Origin: JALONO01 sp038209965
Lineage (GTDB): Bacteria; Bacteroidota; Bacteroidia; Cytophagales; Thermoflexibacteraceae
Assembly (NCBI GenBank): GCA_038209965.1
Contig: JBBQXF010000004.1
Span: 23,822-87,821, forward strand
DNA: 64,000 nt
Direction: 5' to 3'
The notes below the pieces were generated by a model. That model was not told the origin of the DNA. It was given only the letters and a program-made list of their open reading frames with translations, and made no database searches. The position numbers were made by a program, and so were the translations under genes. The stretch's first letter is position 1. The number at the start of each line of letters is the position of its first letter. Below are positions 19,297-26,513 of the stretch, piece by piece.

Positions 19297-19752
19297 CTAC
19301 GCCGCTCCGTTTCCTTGGCCCAGCACCTTTTCGGCCATTTTTGACAATTGCTGCTGGTCTTTCACCAAATAGGCGTTATAGGTTTCTGGGTCCCACAGTT
19401 CAACGCGCTTGCCCACCCCTACCACAATCACTTCTTTGTCTATATTGGCGTACTTCATCATTGACTTGGGCAAAATGAACCGCCCATTGCTGTCCAGTTC
19501 AGCTTCGGCATTGCCCCGGAGGTAATTCCGCTGGAAATTCCGAAACTCTTCGTTAAACTCGTCCAAGGCCGTCACCCGTTCCAGGATTTTGTTCCATTCC
19601 GATAGCGGATGAAGCGTGATGCACGGCTCAAAGCCCCGAGTCAGGATCAAGTTGCTCTCGGATTCAGCGGGCAAAGCGGCCTTGATCCTGGCCGGTAGGA
19701 CCAAGCGACCTTTGGCATCGAGCCGTGCTTCAAATTCTCCGTAAAACAACAT
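19297..19752 (-). CDS. mraZ: Transcriptional regulator MraZ
   Basis: DNA-binding regulator of the dcw cluster. The 151 residues contain two SpoVT/AbrB-like halves, each with the family signature: DAKGRLVLPARIK (residues about 11-23) and DSNGRFILPKSMM (about 85-97). MraZ forms ring-shaped oligomers that bind short direct repeats in its own promoter; three such repeats are present just upstream (19806-19830). First gene of the cluster. Confidence 0.95.
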   Translation of the reverse strand: MLFYGEFEARLDAKGRLVLPARIKAALPAESESNLILTRGFEPCITLHPLSEWNKILERVTALDEFNEEFRNFQRNYLRGNAEAELDSNGRFILPKSMMKYANIDKEVIVVGVGKRVELWDPETYNAYLVKDQQQLSKMAEKVLGQGNGAA

Positions 19753-19777
19753 TCAAGCGTTACTTTAACTCTGGATA

Positions 19778-19806
19778 CAAAGCTATAAAACTCTTTGAAA
19801 AATCAA
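19778..19806 (-). promoter_or_regulatory. Promoter of the dcw cluster
   Basis: On the minus strand a -7 box TAGCTTTG (19785-19778) matches the Bacteroidota TAnnTTTG consensus, and TTG (19806-19804) lies 18 bases upstream as a -33 element. Transcription would start near 19771, about 20 bases ahead of the mraZ ATG. Confidence 0.65.
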
Positions 19807-19830
19807 CCACTTTCCCCCACTTTTTCCCAC
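19806..19830 (-). promoter_or_regulatory. Putative MraZ-binding repeats
   Basis: On the minus strand three copies of GTGG(G/T) occur exactly 10 bases apart: GTGGG at 19830-19826, GTGGG at 19820-19816, and GTGGT at 19810-19806. MraZ of E. coli is known to bind TGGGN repeats spaced by five bases, that is, with a 10-base period. The array abuts the -33 element of the mraZ promoter, so autoregulation is likely. Confidence 0.6.
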
Positions 19831-20397
19831 TTTTTTTAAAAATACAGCGATTCCTTCTAAAAACGTCGCAAAATTTCCCTTTACAACCCACTGATTCCCA
19901 CATTACAAAATTGAGATCCGAGTGCATTGCCCAACGAGCTAGACAAAAGAGAAATAGTAAATTTCATTTTATATTACTCAAAATCAACACTTTGGGATTA
20001 GATGCTTAAAATATTACTTTAATCTTAATCGGCGAATCGTTGGCTAGAAGGGAGTTGCAGCAAGAAAATGGAAAAAGTGGGTGGAAATCCCATTTGGCTG
20101 ACCAAAAAATGATAAAAACTGGGCATTGGGGTGGGAGTTGGCACAACCATGTGCCGTAGCATGAGGGCGGGGCTCAGGCCAAGGCGATCAACCGGGGGGA
20201 ACGCGAAAACCGAACAACAGCGAGAGAGAGAATAAGGGGGACAAATAGCCTCCTAGTGACCGGTCGGCTGGATGCCCAATCGGAGGGAAAACAAGGGGCA
20301 AACGGGACAGGCATCGTGGTCACGGCAAAAAACAGCAGCACCAGAGTGGCCGGTGCTCAGCCACTCCGGTGATGGTCGCCGTCGACAAATTCAAAAC
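19831..20397. other. Intergenic region upstream of the dcw cluster
   Basis: About 570 bases between the MraZ boxes and the stop of the CDGSH gene. Short open frames here have no protein-like character. The half nearest mraZ is AT-rich; the rest (20050-20390) is purine-rich and of normal composition. I see no RNA gene or terminator. Confidence 0.4.
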
Positions 20398-20622
20398 CTA
20401 CACTTTCTTGGGTGGCAACTCAAAAGCAACTGCTTGGTGCTCAAAATGACCTTTGTGCGAACCATCGCAGAAAGGTTTGTTCTGCGATAGGCCACAGCGG
20501 CAGATAGAAACCACGGTGCGCCCACCAAGGCCGTATTCGTTGCCTTGGGCATCGACCACGATAAATTCACCCTCCACTTTTAGCGATCCGTTATTGTTCA
20601 CGGTTAATTTAGTAGCTGCCAT
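20398..20622 (-). CDS. CDGSH iron-sulfur domain protein
   Basis: A 74-residue protein with one CDGSH zinc-finger-like domain, which binds a 2Fe-2S cluster through three cysteines and one histidine. The ligand motif is CRCGLSQNKPFCDGSHKGHF: C-x-C near residue 41 and C-D-G-S-H about ten residues later. The N-terminal half is a small beta-rich segment (LTVNNNGSLKVEGEFIVVD) common in bacterial members. The ATG at 20622 (MAATKL) is preferred over an upstream frame start at 20664. It is a single gene; the physiological partner is unknown. Confidence 0.88.
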   Translation of the reverse strand: MAATKLTVNNNGSLKVEGEFIVVDAQGNEYGLGGRTVVSICRCGLSQNKPFCDGSHKGHFEHQAVAFELPPKKV

Positions 20623-20900
20623 TCCAATTTTAAGATTAAAATATTGTGTGGAATGAAAACCCAAAACAGGGCGTTTGGTTCAAACAGCGCGCCAGTTTTC
20701 CCTGTTCTTGCCAATAATCCATTCTTATTGTGCCTGTTCGGTCAATAATACCCCTTAATAAGCCATTCATAGCCTAATTTTAAGGGCTTGCTGCATCCGA
20801 TCCGCGCGTTCTTTTCCGTCAGTGGTTACCTTATTCCATACCAATTGGACGAATGATGAGGACTAGAAATAAAAATATTTTGCTTTGGCCAATTTAGTTG

Positions 20901-20932
20901 TTTGGATTTGAGTAAGATATTCTATACATTTG
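20901..20932 (+). promoter_or_regulatory. Promoter of the XRE regulator
   Basis: TTTG at 20901-20904, a 20-base spacer, and TACATTTG at 20925-20932 fit the Bacteroidota -33/-7 consensus. The predicted start near 20939 leaves an unusually long leader of about 235 bases before the regulator ATG at 21175; a T-run of more than ten bases lies at about 21096-21106 in that leader. Apart from this promoter I see nothing in 20623-21174. Confidence 0.5.
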
Positions 20933-21174
20933 TAACAGAATAAATGCAAAAAGAACGATAACTGCCTTTATCAGAAAAATTTTTTGTTTTATCGTCAGAA
21001 ATAGAAATTTCATCTTTGCAAATTAGTTTTTCTGTTTTGGGTTAACCCTGTTCTTTTTTTGTTGTTTCTCTGCCAACTTGTTGGCTAAATAGGCATTTTT
21101 TTTTTTACCTGTACAGTACCCTATTTCTAAATTTTCTTAGTAATTCATTGACAAACTTAACAAAACTCAACAAA

Positions 21175-21552
21175 ATGGTACATTTAGCGGCTAATATCAA
21201 GTATTTGCGCGACAAGCACAATCTGAGCCAGTATGCTTTCGCCAACCTTTTCGGTCTCACCCGTGGCAAAATCGCTTCCTATGAAGTAGGAACTGAACCC
21301 GCCCTCAAGACCATTGTGGCTATTTCTCGTCATTTCAGCCTCAACATTGATGATATGTTGACTGTTGATCTGGCTACCAATCCTCCTGCCGTGACCGAAG
21401 CCCAAGCTGCCCAGGCCCGCCAATTGGAAGAAAGTAAATTAGAAAAACTCACCAACGAAGTCAACTACCTGAAAAAGGAAAATTCTGACCTCCGCCGTGA
21501 CAAAGCGTTTATGATGGAGCAGCTCGAGCGGCTGACTGGAAAATTAGCGTAA
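21175..21552 (+). CDS. XRE family regulator with C-terminal coiled coil
   Basis: A 125-residue cytoplasmic DNA-binding protein. A Cro/C1-type helix-turn-helix covers residues about 5-60 (IKYLRDKHNLSQYAFANLFG, then TRGKIASYEVGTEPALKT), and a leucine-zipper-like coiled coil follows (LEESKLEKLTNEVNYLKKEN, residues ~82-120), which would make it a dimer. This architecture is common in Bacteroidota, where its targets are mostly unknown. The ATG at 21175 is chosen over a TTG nine codons upstream because the helix-turn-helix begins directly after it. It is convergent with the helicase gene, which ends five bases away. Confidence 0.85.
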   Translation: MVHLAANIKYLRDKHNLSQYAFANLFGLTRGKIASYEVGTEPALKTIVAISRHFSLNIDDMLTVDLATNPPAVTEAQAAQARQLEESKLEKLTNEVNYLKKENSDLRRDKAFMMEQLERLTGKLA

Positions 21553-21556
21553 CGTT

Positions 21557-23455
21557 TCACAGCCACTCCCAGCCGCTCCGGTAAGCGCCGTGGGTGTCTT
21601 GATAAGCTAAAAAAGACTTGTAAAATGGGTGGCTTGCAATAGTAGCACTGTCACCCATGACTACAAGTCTTTTTTTTGCCCGGGTCATCGCTACGTTCAT
21701 CCGTCGGGTGTCTTTTAGGAAGCCCAGCTCCCCGCGCTCATTGGTGCGCACCAAACTGATGTAAATAACATCGCATTCTTGCCCCTGGAAACTGTCAACT
21801 GTATCGATATCGGTTTGGGGCGGCAACGCTATTTTTTGCAATAAACTCGCGAGCAGGATTGCTTGTTTTTTATACGGGGAGATGATTCCCAGCGAAAGGC
21901 GTTCCCGGTCAACAGACGAAGGGAGTACAGATAAAAAATTCACTAGGTGGGTGACAAGCAAATCTGCCTCACCCCGATTACTCAAACTCCCGCTTTCGGG
22001 ATCGGTGTTTTCCTCGAAGCCACACCCGGCCGTATCCACAAATTCCAACGCGGGAAAATCGGCTCCCACCAACCAACCAGCAACCCCCGGATCGGCCTCC
22101 AATTGGCCCTGATAAAACTGTTCGTTGGGAAACCCCATAATATCGGTGTGCATCCGGTATTGGCGGCGCAGCATCACATCGGCCCGGCCTGCGCCCTGGT
22201 GGCGGGCCATGCACTTCTCGAACAGGGTTTTGGCCAAGCCTTGGCGGGCCGCCGCCACCGATTTGACCGTCGGCGGCAATTGTTGGTGATCGCCAGCCAT
22301 CACCACCCGGTCGGCCCGCAAGATCGGCAGCCAGCAACCCGGCTCCAATGCTTGGGCCGCTTCATCGATGAACACCGTGGCAAAGCGCCGCTTGCCCAAC
22401 AGCCGGTTGGCGGATCCCACCAGCGTGGCCGTGATGGCTTGGGCCTTGTTGAGCAGTTCTTCCACCATGAATTTCTCGAGCGCGGTGGCTTCGTGCAGGC
22501 ATTGTTTGGCTTCGGCAAACAACAATCGCCGTTGCTCCCGTTCGGCGGGGCCAAAATTGCGCTTGTATTTATGGGCCATGTCACGGAAGATCTCCGCGTC
22601 CTTGCGCAATTTTTTCAGTTCCTTGAACCGGGGGTGGCGGGCCAGTTGGCCGTCAAGCGTGTAGGGCAGCACTTCAGCCCCCACCCGGGCAGGGTTGCCC
22701 ACCCGCAGCACGCGCACCCCCGCGAGGGCCAATTTTTCGGAAAGTAAATCGACGGCGGCATTGCTGGGGGCCGTTACCAGTACCTGGGACTCGTGTTTGA
22801 GCACCATGCCAATAGTGGCCACCAACGTGGTGGTTTTGCCCGTGCCCGGTGGCCCGTGGACGATGGCCAAGTCTCGGGCCGCCAATACTAGGTTCAAAGC
22901 TTCGTTTTGGGCTTCGTTCAGGGTTGGCAAGGCCACTAAGGCTGGCAGTTCCCAAAAACTGGCTGCTTTTTTGCCCAACAGCACGTCGCGCAGTTCGGCC
23001 AGCCGCGATCGATCGGCCTGCATTACCTCGCGCAGGGCGCGTTCCATTTCTTGGTAACTCGTGTTGTCAAACAGCAAATCGATCCCCAGCTTCCCCTCGT
23101 CGGCCCAATCAGGCAATTCTTCCACCTCAAAAGCAATTTTGACCCGGTCAGGCCAGAGTGATACGATGACTCCGGGCACCGATCCGATCGGCTTCCCATC
23201 GGCTTGGGCAAACAGGCCCACTGCACTGCCCACTTGAAACACATTTGGCCCATCGGCCCGGGCATTTTTTTCCAGTGTGAGGTAAAGCCGCTCACCAGTC
23301 CCGATTTCGGAGGCGTGGATTTGCAGCGGATACCAACAATAGCCCCGTGCGCGCCGTTCGTGCAAGGGTGACTGGAGGACTTGCTGCTGGTAATTTCGGT
23401 AATCCTCATCGCGCTCGAGGTGAAGCAACTCGAGTACTTTAGCCAGTTCAGACAT
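21557..23455 (-). CDS. UPF1/IGHMBP2-like superfamily 1 DNA helicase
   Basis: A 632-residue SF1B helicase of the type sometimes annotated as DNA-binding protein SMUBP-2. After a ~170-residue N-terminal beta-rich region come motif I GPPGTGKTTTLVA, motif II FIDEAAQALEPG, motif III GDHQQLPPTV, motif IV-like RQYRMHTDIMGFPN, motif V DTVDSFQGQECDVI, and motif VI VAMTRAKKRLVVMG, so all ATPase and translocase motifs are intact. The ATG at 23455 (MSELAKVL) is used; the open frame runs 57 codons further upstream through low-quality sequence. Likely role in DNA or RNA unwinding during repair or translation; the exact one is not shown by context. Confidence 0.92.
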   Translation of the reverse strand: MSELAKVLELLHLERDEDYRNYQQQVLQSPLHERRARGYCWYPLQIHASEIGTGERLYLTLEKNARADGPNVFQVGSAVGLFAQADGKPIGSVPGVIVSLWPDRVKIAFEVEELPDWADEGKLGIDLLFDNTSYQEMERALREVMQADRSRLAELRDVLLGKKAASFWELPALVALPTLNEAQNEALNLVLAARDLAIVHGPPGTGKTTTLVATIGMVLKHESQVLVTAPSNAAVDLLSEKLALAGVRVLRVGNPARVGAEVLPYTLDGQLARHPRFKELKKLRKDAEIFRDMAHKYKRNFGPAEREQRRLLFAEAKQCLHEATALEKFMVEELLNKAQAITATLVGSANRLLGKRRFATVFIDEAAQALEPGCWLPILRADRVVMAGDHQQLPPTVKSVAAARQGLAKTLFEKCMARHQGAGRADVMLRRQYRMHTDIMGFPNEQFYQGQLEADPGVAGWLVGADFPALEFVDTAGCGFEENTDPESGSLSNRGEADLLVTHLVNFLSVLPSSVDRERLSLGIISPYKKQAILLASLLQKIALPPQTDIDTVDSFQGQECDVIYISLVRTNERGELGFLKDTRRMNVAMTRAKKRLVVMGDSATIASHPFYKSFLAYQDTHGAYRSGWEWL

Positions 23456-23729
23456 GGGCGGTTGGAGAAAAATCAGTTTTGCCGCCGTTGCTGGTCGTAA
23501 GGGCTCGGGCTTGGAATATGCCCTAAAAATAGCTGGTTTTCCGGGATTGGCCCGCCAAAATGAAAAAGCCGGGCAAATATCCACTCGCGATCTCCTTTTT
23601 CTAAATCCAAGTACCAAATGCAACACCGGGCAGTCCGCTCAAACAAAACGTGGCGGGTTTGGTATGGAGCGGGACGGTTGGCCGGGTTATTAATCTCGGT
23701 GGGGCACTTATACAACTCCAATATTTTTG
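23456..23729. other. Divergent intergenic region
   Basis: About 270 bases between the helicase start and the promoter of the DUF6166-type gene. No gene or repeat seen. It should hold the helicase promoter, but no clear box was found on the minus strand. Confidence 0.35.
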
Positions 23730-23737
23730 TATCTTTG
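23730..23737 (+). promoter_or_regulatory. Candidate -7 box of the DUF6166-type gene
   Basis: TATCTTTG fits TAnnTTTG and lies 26 bases ahead of the ATG at 23764; a second match, TATTTTTG, is directly upstream (23722-23729). No convincing -33 element is present. Confidence 0.4.
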
Positions 23738-23763
23738 GCACAGTGAACCAAATCCGTTTACAC

Positions 23764-24192
23764 ATGAACTGTGTCCTTTGCAACAAGCCTATTACTGACC
23801 CCAAGAGCTTGGAGCGCGGGGTTGGGCCCGACTGTTGGGAGCAAATGAAAGCAGACCTGACCAAGCATTTGGGCCAATTTGGGGATCGGTACTGTGGCAA
23901 GTTTGACGGTGAGGTGGTGCTGATGCGCGGCATTGATGGCGCACCGATGACCAACATTGCGCACAAGCTCCTCATGCACAGCCCGAGCGGATATGAATGG
24001 GGCTTCAACGGCAAAGGCCCGGCCGATCTGGCACTCAATATTTTGCTCCAGTTTGCCCGCGCCGACGTGGCCATTCGGTTGCACCAGCAGTTTAAGCAAG
24101 ACTTTTTGGTCAAACTGCCCAAAGATGGCGGAAAAATAAATGGCCTGGCGATCACGAAGTGGGTGGAAGGCAAAACCATGACGCTTTTTTGA
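23764..24192 (+). CDS. DUF6011/DUF6166-type zinc-binding protein
   Basis: A 142-residue protein of unknown function. The N-terminus MNCVLCNKPITDPKSLERGV followed by GPDCW looks like a small zinc-binding module with CxxC and a later cysteine, as in DUF6011. The middle, YEWGFNGKGPADLALNILLQF, resembles the core of DUF6166 (a GxxGPxDLALxIL pattern). Both modules are often seen in phage and mobile-element proteins, and both names are from memory of the patterns. The ATG at 23764 is chosen because it starts the zinc motif; the frame extends 38 codons upstream without protein-like sequence. The next gene starts 60 bases downstream on the same strand. Confidence 0.7.
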   Translation: MNCVLCNKPITDPKSLERGVGPDCWEQMKADLTKHLGQFGDRYCGKFDGEVVLMRGIDGAPMTNIAHKLLMHSPSGYEWGFNGKGPADLALNILLQFARADVAIRLHQQFKQDFLVKLPKDGGKINGLAITKWVEGKTMTLF

Positions 24193-24251
24193 ACTACTCA
24201 ACCCTTTGATTACTAATTTCGTACTTGGCAATGTATTCAAACCAACCACAG

Positions 24252-24872
24252 ATGATGAGCTTTATCAAGCTTTGCCTATTTTCTATCTGCCTGCTCACCG
24301 CCTCATTGGCAGTGGGCCAAACTGACAGCACCAAGGCCAGCCGTCGGGCCGAAAAGGAAGATCGGCCGCCCTCCGCTTTTTGGGAACGCACCCGTTTCGG
24401 GGGCAATTTTGCCCTCCAACTGGGCTTCAACACCTTTATTGACGTGTCGCCCACTCTTACCCATATCGTGAGCGACAAACTGCAAGTGGGTGGCGGGGTC
24501 ACTTTTATGTACGTCCGTTTCACGGCGTTCAACCCGTTTACCGGGGCCCAAGTGCGGCAGCCGGGCAACGCCATCTTCGGGGGGCGGGTTTTCACCCGGT
24601 TCTTCCCGGTGAGTGCGCTGCCCCAGATTTTTCTACAGGGCGAATTGGAATCGCTCAATGTGCTCTACCCACGGTACAATGCCGCCACCGGCGATTTTGA
24701 TCGGGTGCGGGGCTTTGTGCCGGGTGCATTTATCGGAGGGGGCTATTTTCAGGGTGTGAGCAACCGCTCCGGCTTTACGCTGTCGGTGCTCTACAACTTG
24801 CTGTATGAGCAAAATCGCCTGCGCTCCCCTTATGGCAGCCCGTGGGTGATCCGGGCCGGCTTCCAGTTGTAG
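24252..24872 (+). CDS. Predicted outer membrane beta-barrel protein
   Basis: An exported protein of about 206 residues. Residues 1-24 form a signal peptide (MMSFIKLCLFSICLLTASLA then VGQ). The rest alternates in the amphipathic beta-strand pattern of a small barrel (FGGNFALQLGFNTFIDVSPT, LQVGGGVTFMYVRF, and an aromatic C-terminus VIRAGFQL). Two adjacent ATG codons (24252 and 24255) are equally good starts. The function is unknown; it may be a small structural or channel protein. Followed by a bidirectional terminator. Confidence 0.75.
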   Translation: MMSFIKLCLFSICLLTASLAVGQTDSTKASRRAEKEDRPPSAFWERTRFGGNFALQLGFNTFIDVSPTLTHIVSDKLQVGGGVTFMYVRFTAFNPFTGAQVRQPGNAIFGGRVFTRFFPVSALPQIFLQGELESLNVLYPRYNAATGDFDRVRGFVPGAFIGGGYFQGVSNRSGFTLSVLYNLLYEQNRLRSPYGSPWVIRAGFQL

Positions 24873-24911
24873 CAGTTGACCGGCCCCGGGCGTTTCAGCG
24901 GAAGTGACACA

Positions 24912-24959
24912 AAAAAACAACCCGTCAAAGATGATAAAATCTTCGGCGGGTTGTTTTTT
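24912..24959. terminator. Bidirectional terminator
   Basis: A 13-bp perfect stem AAAAAACAACCCG (24912-24924) / CGGGTTGTTTTTT (24947-24959). A-tract and T-tract flank it on both sides, so it can end transcription of the outer membrane gene (+) and of the SusC/SusD operon (-). Confidence 0.85.
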
Positions 24960-24999
24960 GGATAATCAGCGGGGCATTGGAGCGTTGGAACTGCTTGCG

Positions 25000-26454
25000 C
25001 TAGGGCCGCTTGTCCCACCAGAGTTTGGTGGTCATCACATCGGGGCCTTGGCGGGCCACGGCGGCATCATAGCTCTCTTTATTCAATCCTTGCTCCGAAG
25101 CGGGGTAACGTACCCGGCTAGGCACTTGACCGTTGGTTTCGCCCGGATTGGCAATGGGCTGTAGGCGCGGAAAACCCGTTCGGCGGAACTCGGCCCAGCC
25201 TTCAAAACCATTGGGGTAAAGGGCCACCCATTTTTGGGTAATGATCCGTTCTAGCGTACCATTGTACTGCACGGCATTTTGGGCCAAATAAGCCGTAATT
25301 TGTGGATCAGGCACCCCACGCCGTTGCATATTGGCGCGAATGCCCGCTTCAAACAGGCTTCGGGCATCACCCGGCCCCCAGCCTTTGAGCACGGCCTCCG
25401 CTTGCAAAAAGCACACCTCGTCGAACATCAGCACGGGAATGGCCGCGCCCTCGGCCCGGATGGCCGGCCCCGGTTGCGAGAAGTTTTCCCGGGCAAAATT
25501 CGCCTGGCCAAGCTGCACCGCATTAAGACCATTGGGCAGCCCTGCAAAACGCGCCGGGTTGGTGTTGGGCACAGGGGCCGCAAACACGGGCAGACGCGGG
25601 TCGTTGAGGTCGGTCAACACATCCACCATCGCCTTGCTCACCCGGAACTCATTGAAATTGAACAAGATAGCCAAGGGATTGCGATTGACAAACTGGCCGG
25701 TGGTAAAGGTGACCATTTGGGCGTTGTCGGCATTGCTGGCCAAAAAGCGGTTTTCGGTCATCAGGGCCCGCACTTCTTGCTGGGCGAAGGCCGGGTCGGC
25801 ACTGCTTGTGCGCAAGGCCAACCGCAGGCGCAACGAGTTGGCAAACCGGCGCCAGCGATCCAAGTTGTCATTGTAAAGGATGTCGGCCGCACCATAACGC
25901 GATAGTTGGGCGGGGTCGATCTGGGCGGCTGCTTCGCGCAGCTCTTTGATCATGTCCTTGTAGATAAACTCTTGGGTGTCATATTTTGGCCGCGTGTTGA
26001 GCTGGAGGCCTTGTCCCGCCTCGCTGTAGGGCACTTCGCCCCAATAGTCGGTCACGCGGTGAAACAACCAAGCCCGCCAGATCCTGGCCAACGCTACCTT
26101 GTTGATCGCCCTCGGATCAGTCCCCGCTATGCGGATGGTCTCTTGGGTGTTGATGATAAAGTTTGAATAATAATTGTTCCAAAATGATTGGAGCCAGCCT
26201 GGATTGGTCTCCAAACGATCCGTTTGGAAGCCGGGCGAATTGTTGGCAAAAAACTGGCAGTAGAAATCGGCGTGCAGGTTTTGGCCGATTTGGTACAAGT
26301 CCCAGTTGAGCGCGCCGTTGCGCAGGGCCCCAGTAAAAAGCAGATCGGGAGAAATGCTCGTAGTGGCCCGGGGATCGGTATTTATTTCCTCAAATTTGCC
26401 GGTACAGCCAAAGGCCAACCACAAGCAAAGGGGGAGATATAATAGTTTTTTCAT
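25000..26454 (-). CDS. SusD/RagB family nutrient-binding outer membrane lipoprotein
   Basis: Surface lipoprotein that forms the lid over its SusC transporter and binds the incoming nutrient. The lipobox is LWLAFGC at residues about 11-17 (MKKLLYLPLCLWLAFGCTG), and the mature protein starts with the typical FEEINTDP. Motifs such as IWRAWLFHRVTDYWGEVPYSEA (residues ~125-146) and the C-terminal WAEFRRTGFPRL belong to the SusD-like family. 484 residues from the ATG at 26454 (the frame starts 8 codons earlier). It follows susC by 59 bases on the same strand. No glycoside hydrolase or sulfatase is nearby, so the substrate cannot be guessed. Confidence 0.93.
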   Translation of the reverse strand: MKKLLYLPLCLWLAFGCTGKFEEINTDPRATTSISPDLLFTGALRNGALNWDLYQIGQNLHADFYCQFFANNSPGFQTDRLETNPGWLQSFWNNYYSNFIINTQETIRIAGTDPRAINKVALARIWRAWLFHRVTDYWGEVPYSEAGQGLQLNTRPKYDTQEFIYKDMIKELREAAAQIDPAQLSRYGAADILYNDNLDRWRRFANSLRLRLALRTSSADPAFAQQEVRALMTENRFLASNADNAQMVTFTTGQFVNRNPLAILFNFNEFRVSKAMVDVLTDLNDPRLPVFAAPVPNTNPARFAGLPNGLNAVQLGQANFARENFSQPGPAIRAEGAAIPVLMFDEVCFLQAEAVLKGWGPGDARSLFEAGIRANMQRRGVPDPQITAYLAQNAVQYNGTLERIITQKWVALYPNGFEGWAEFRRTGFPRLQPIANPGETNGQVPSRVRYPASEQGLNKESYDAAVARQGPDVMTTKLWWDKRP

Positions 26455-26513
26455 GGAGAAAAGTCTTTTTGAAACCATTTTACAAATCAGTTGGGGGTAC
26501 AGTCTGGGGTGGC

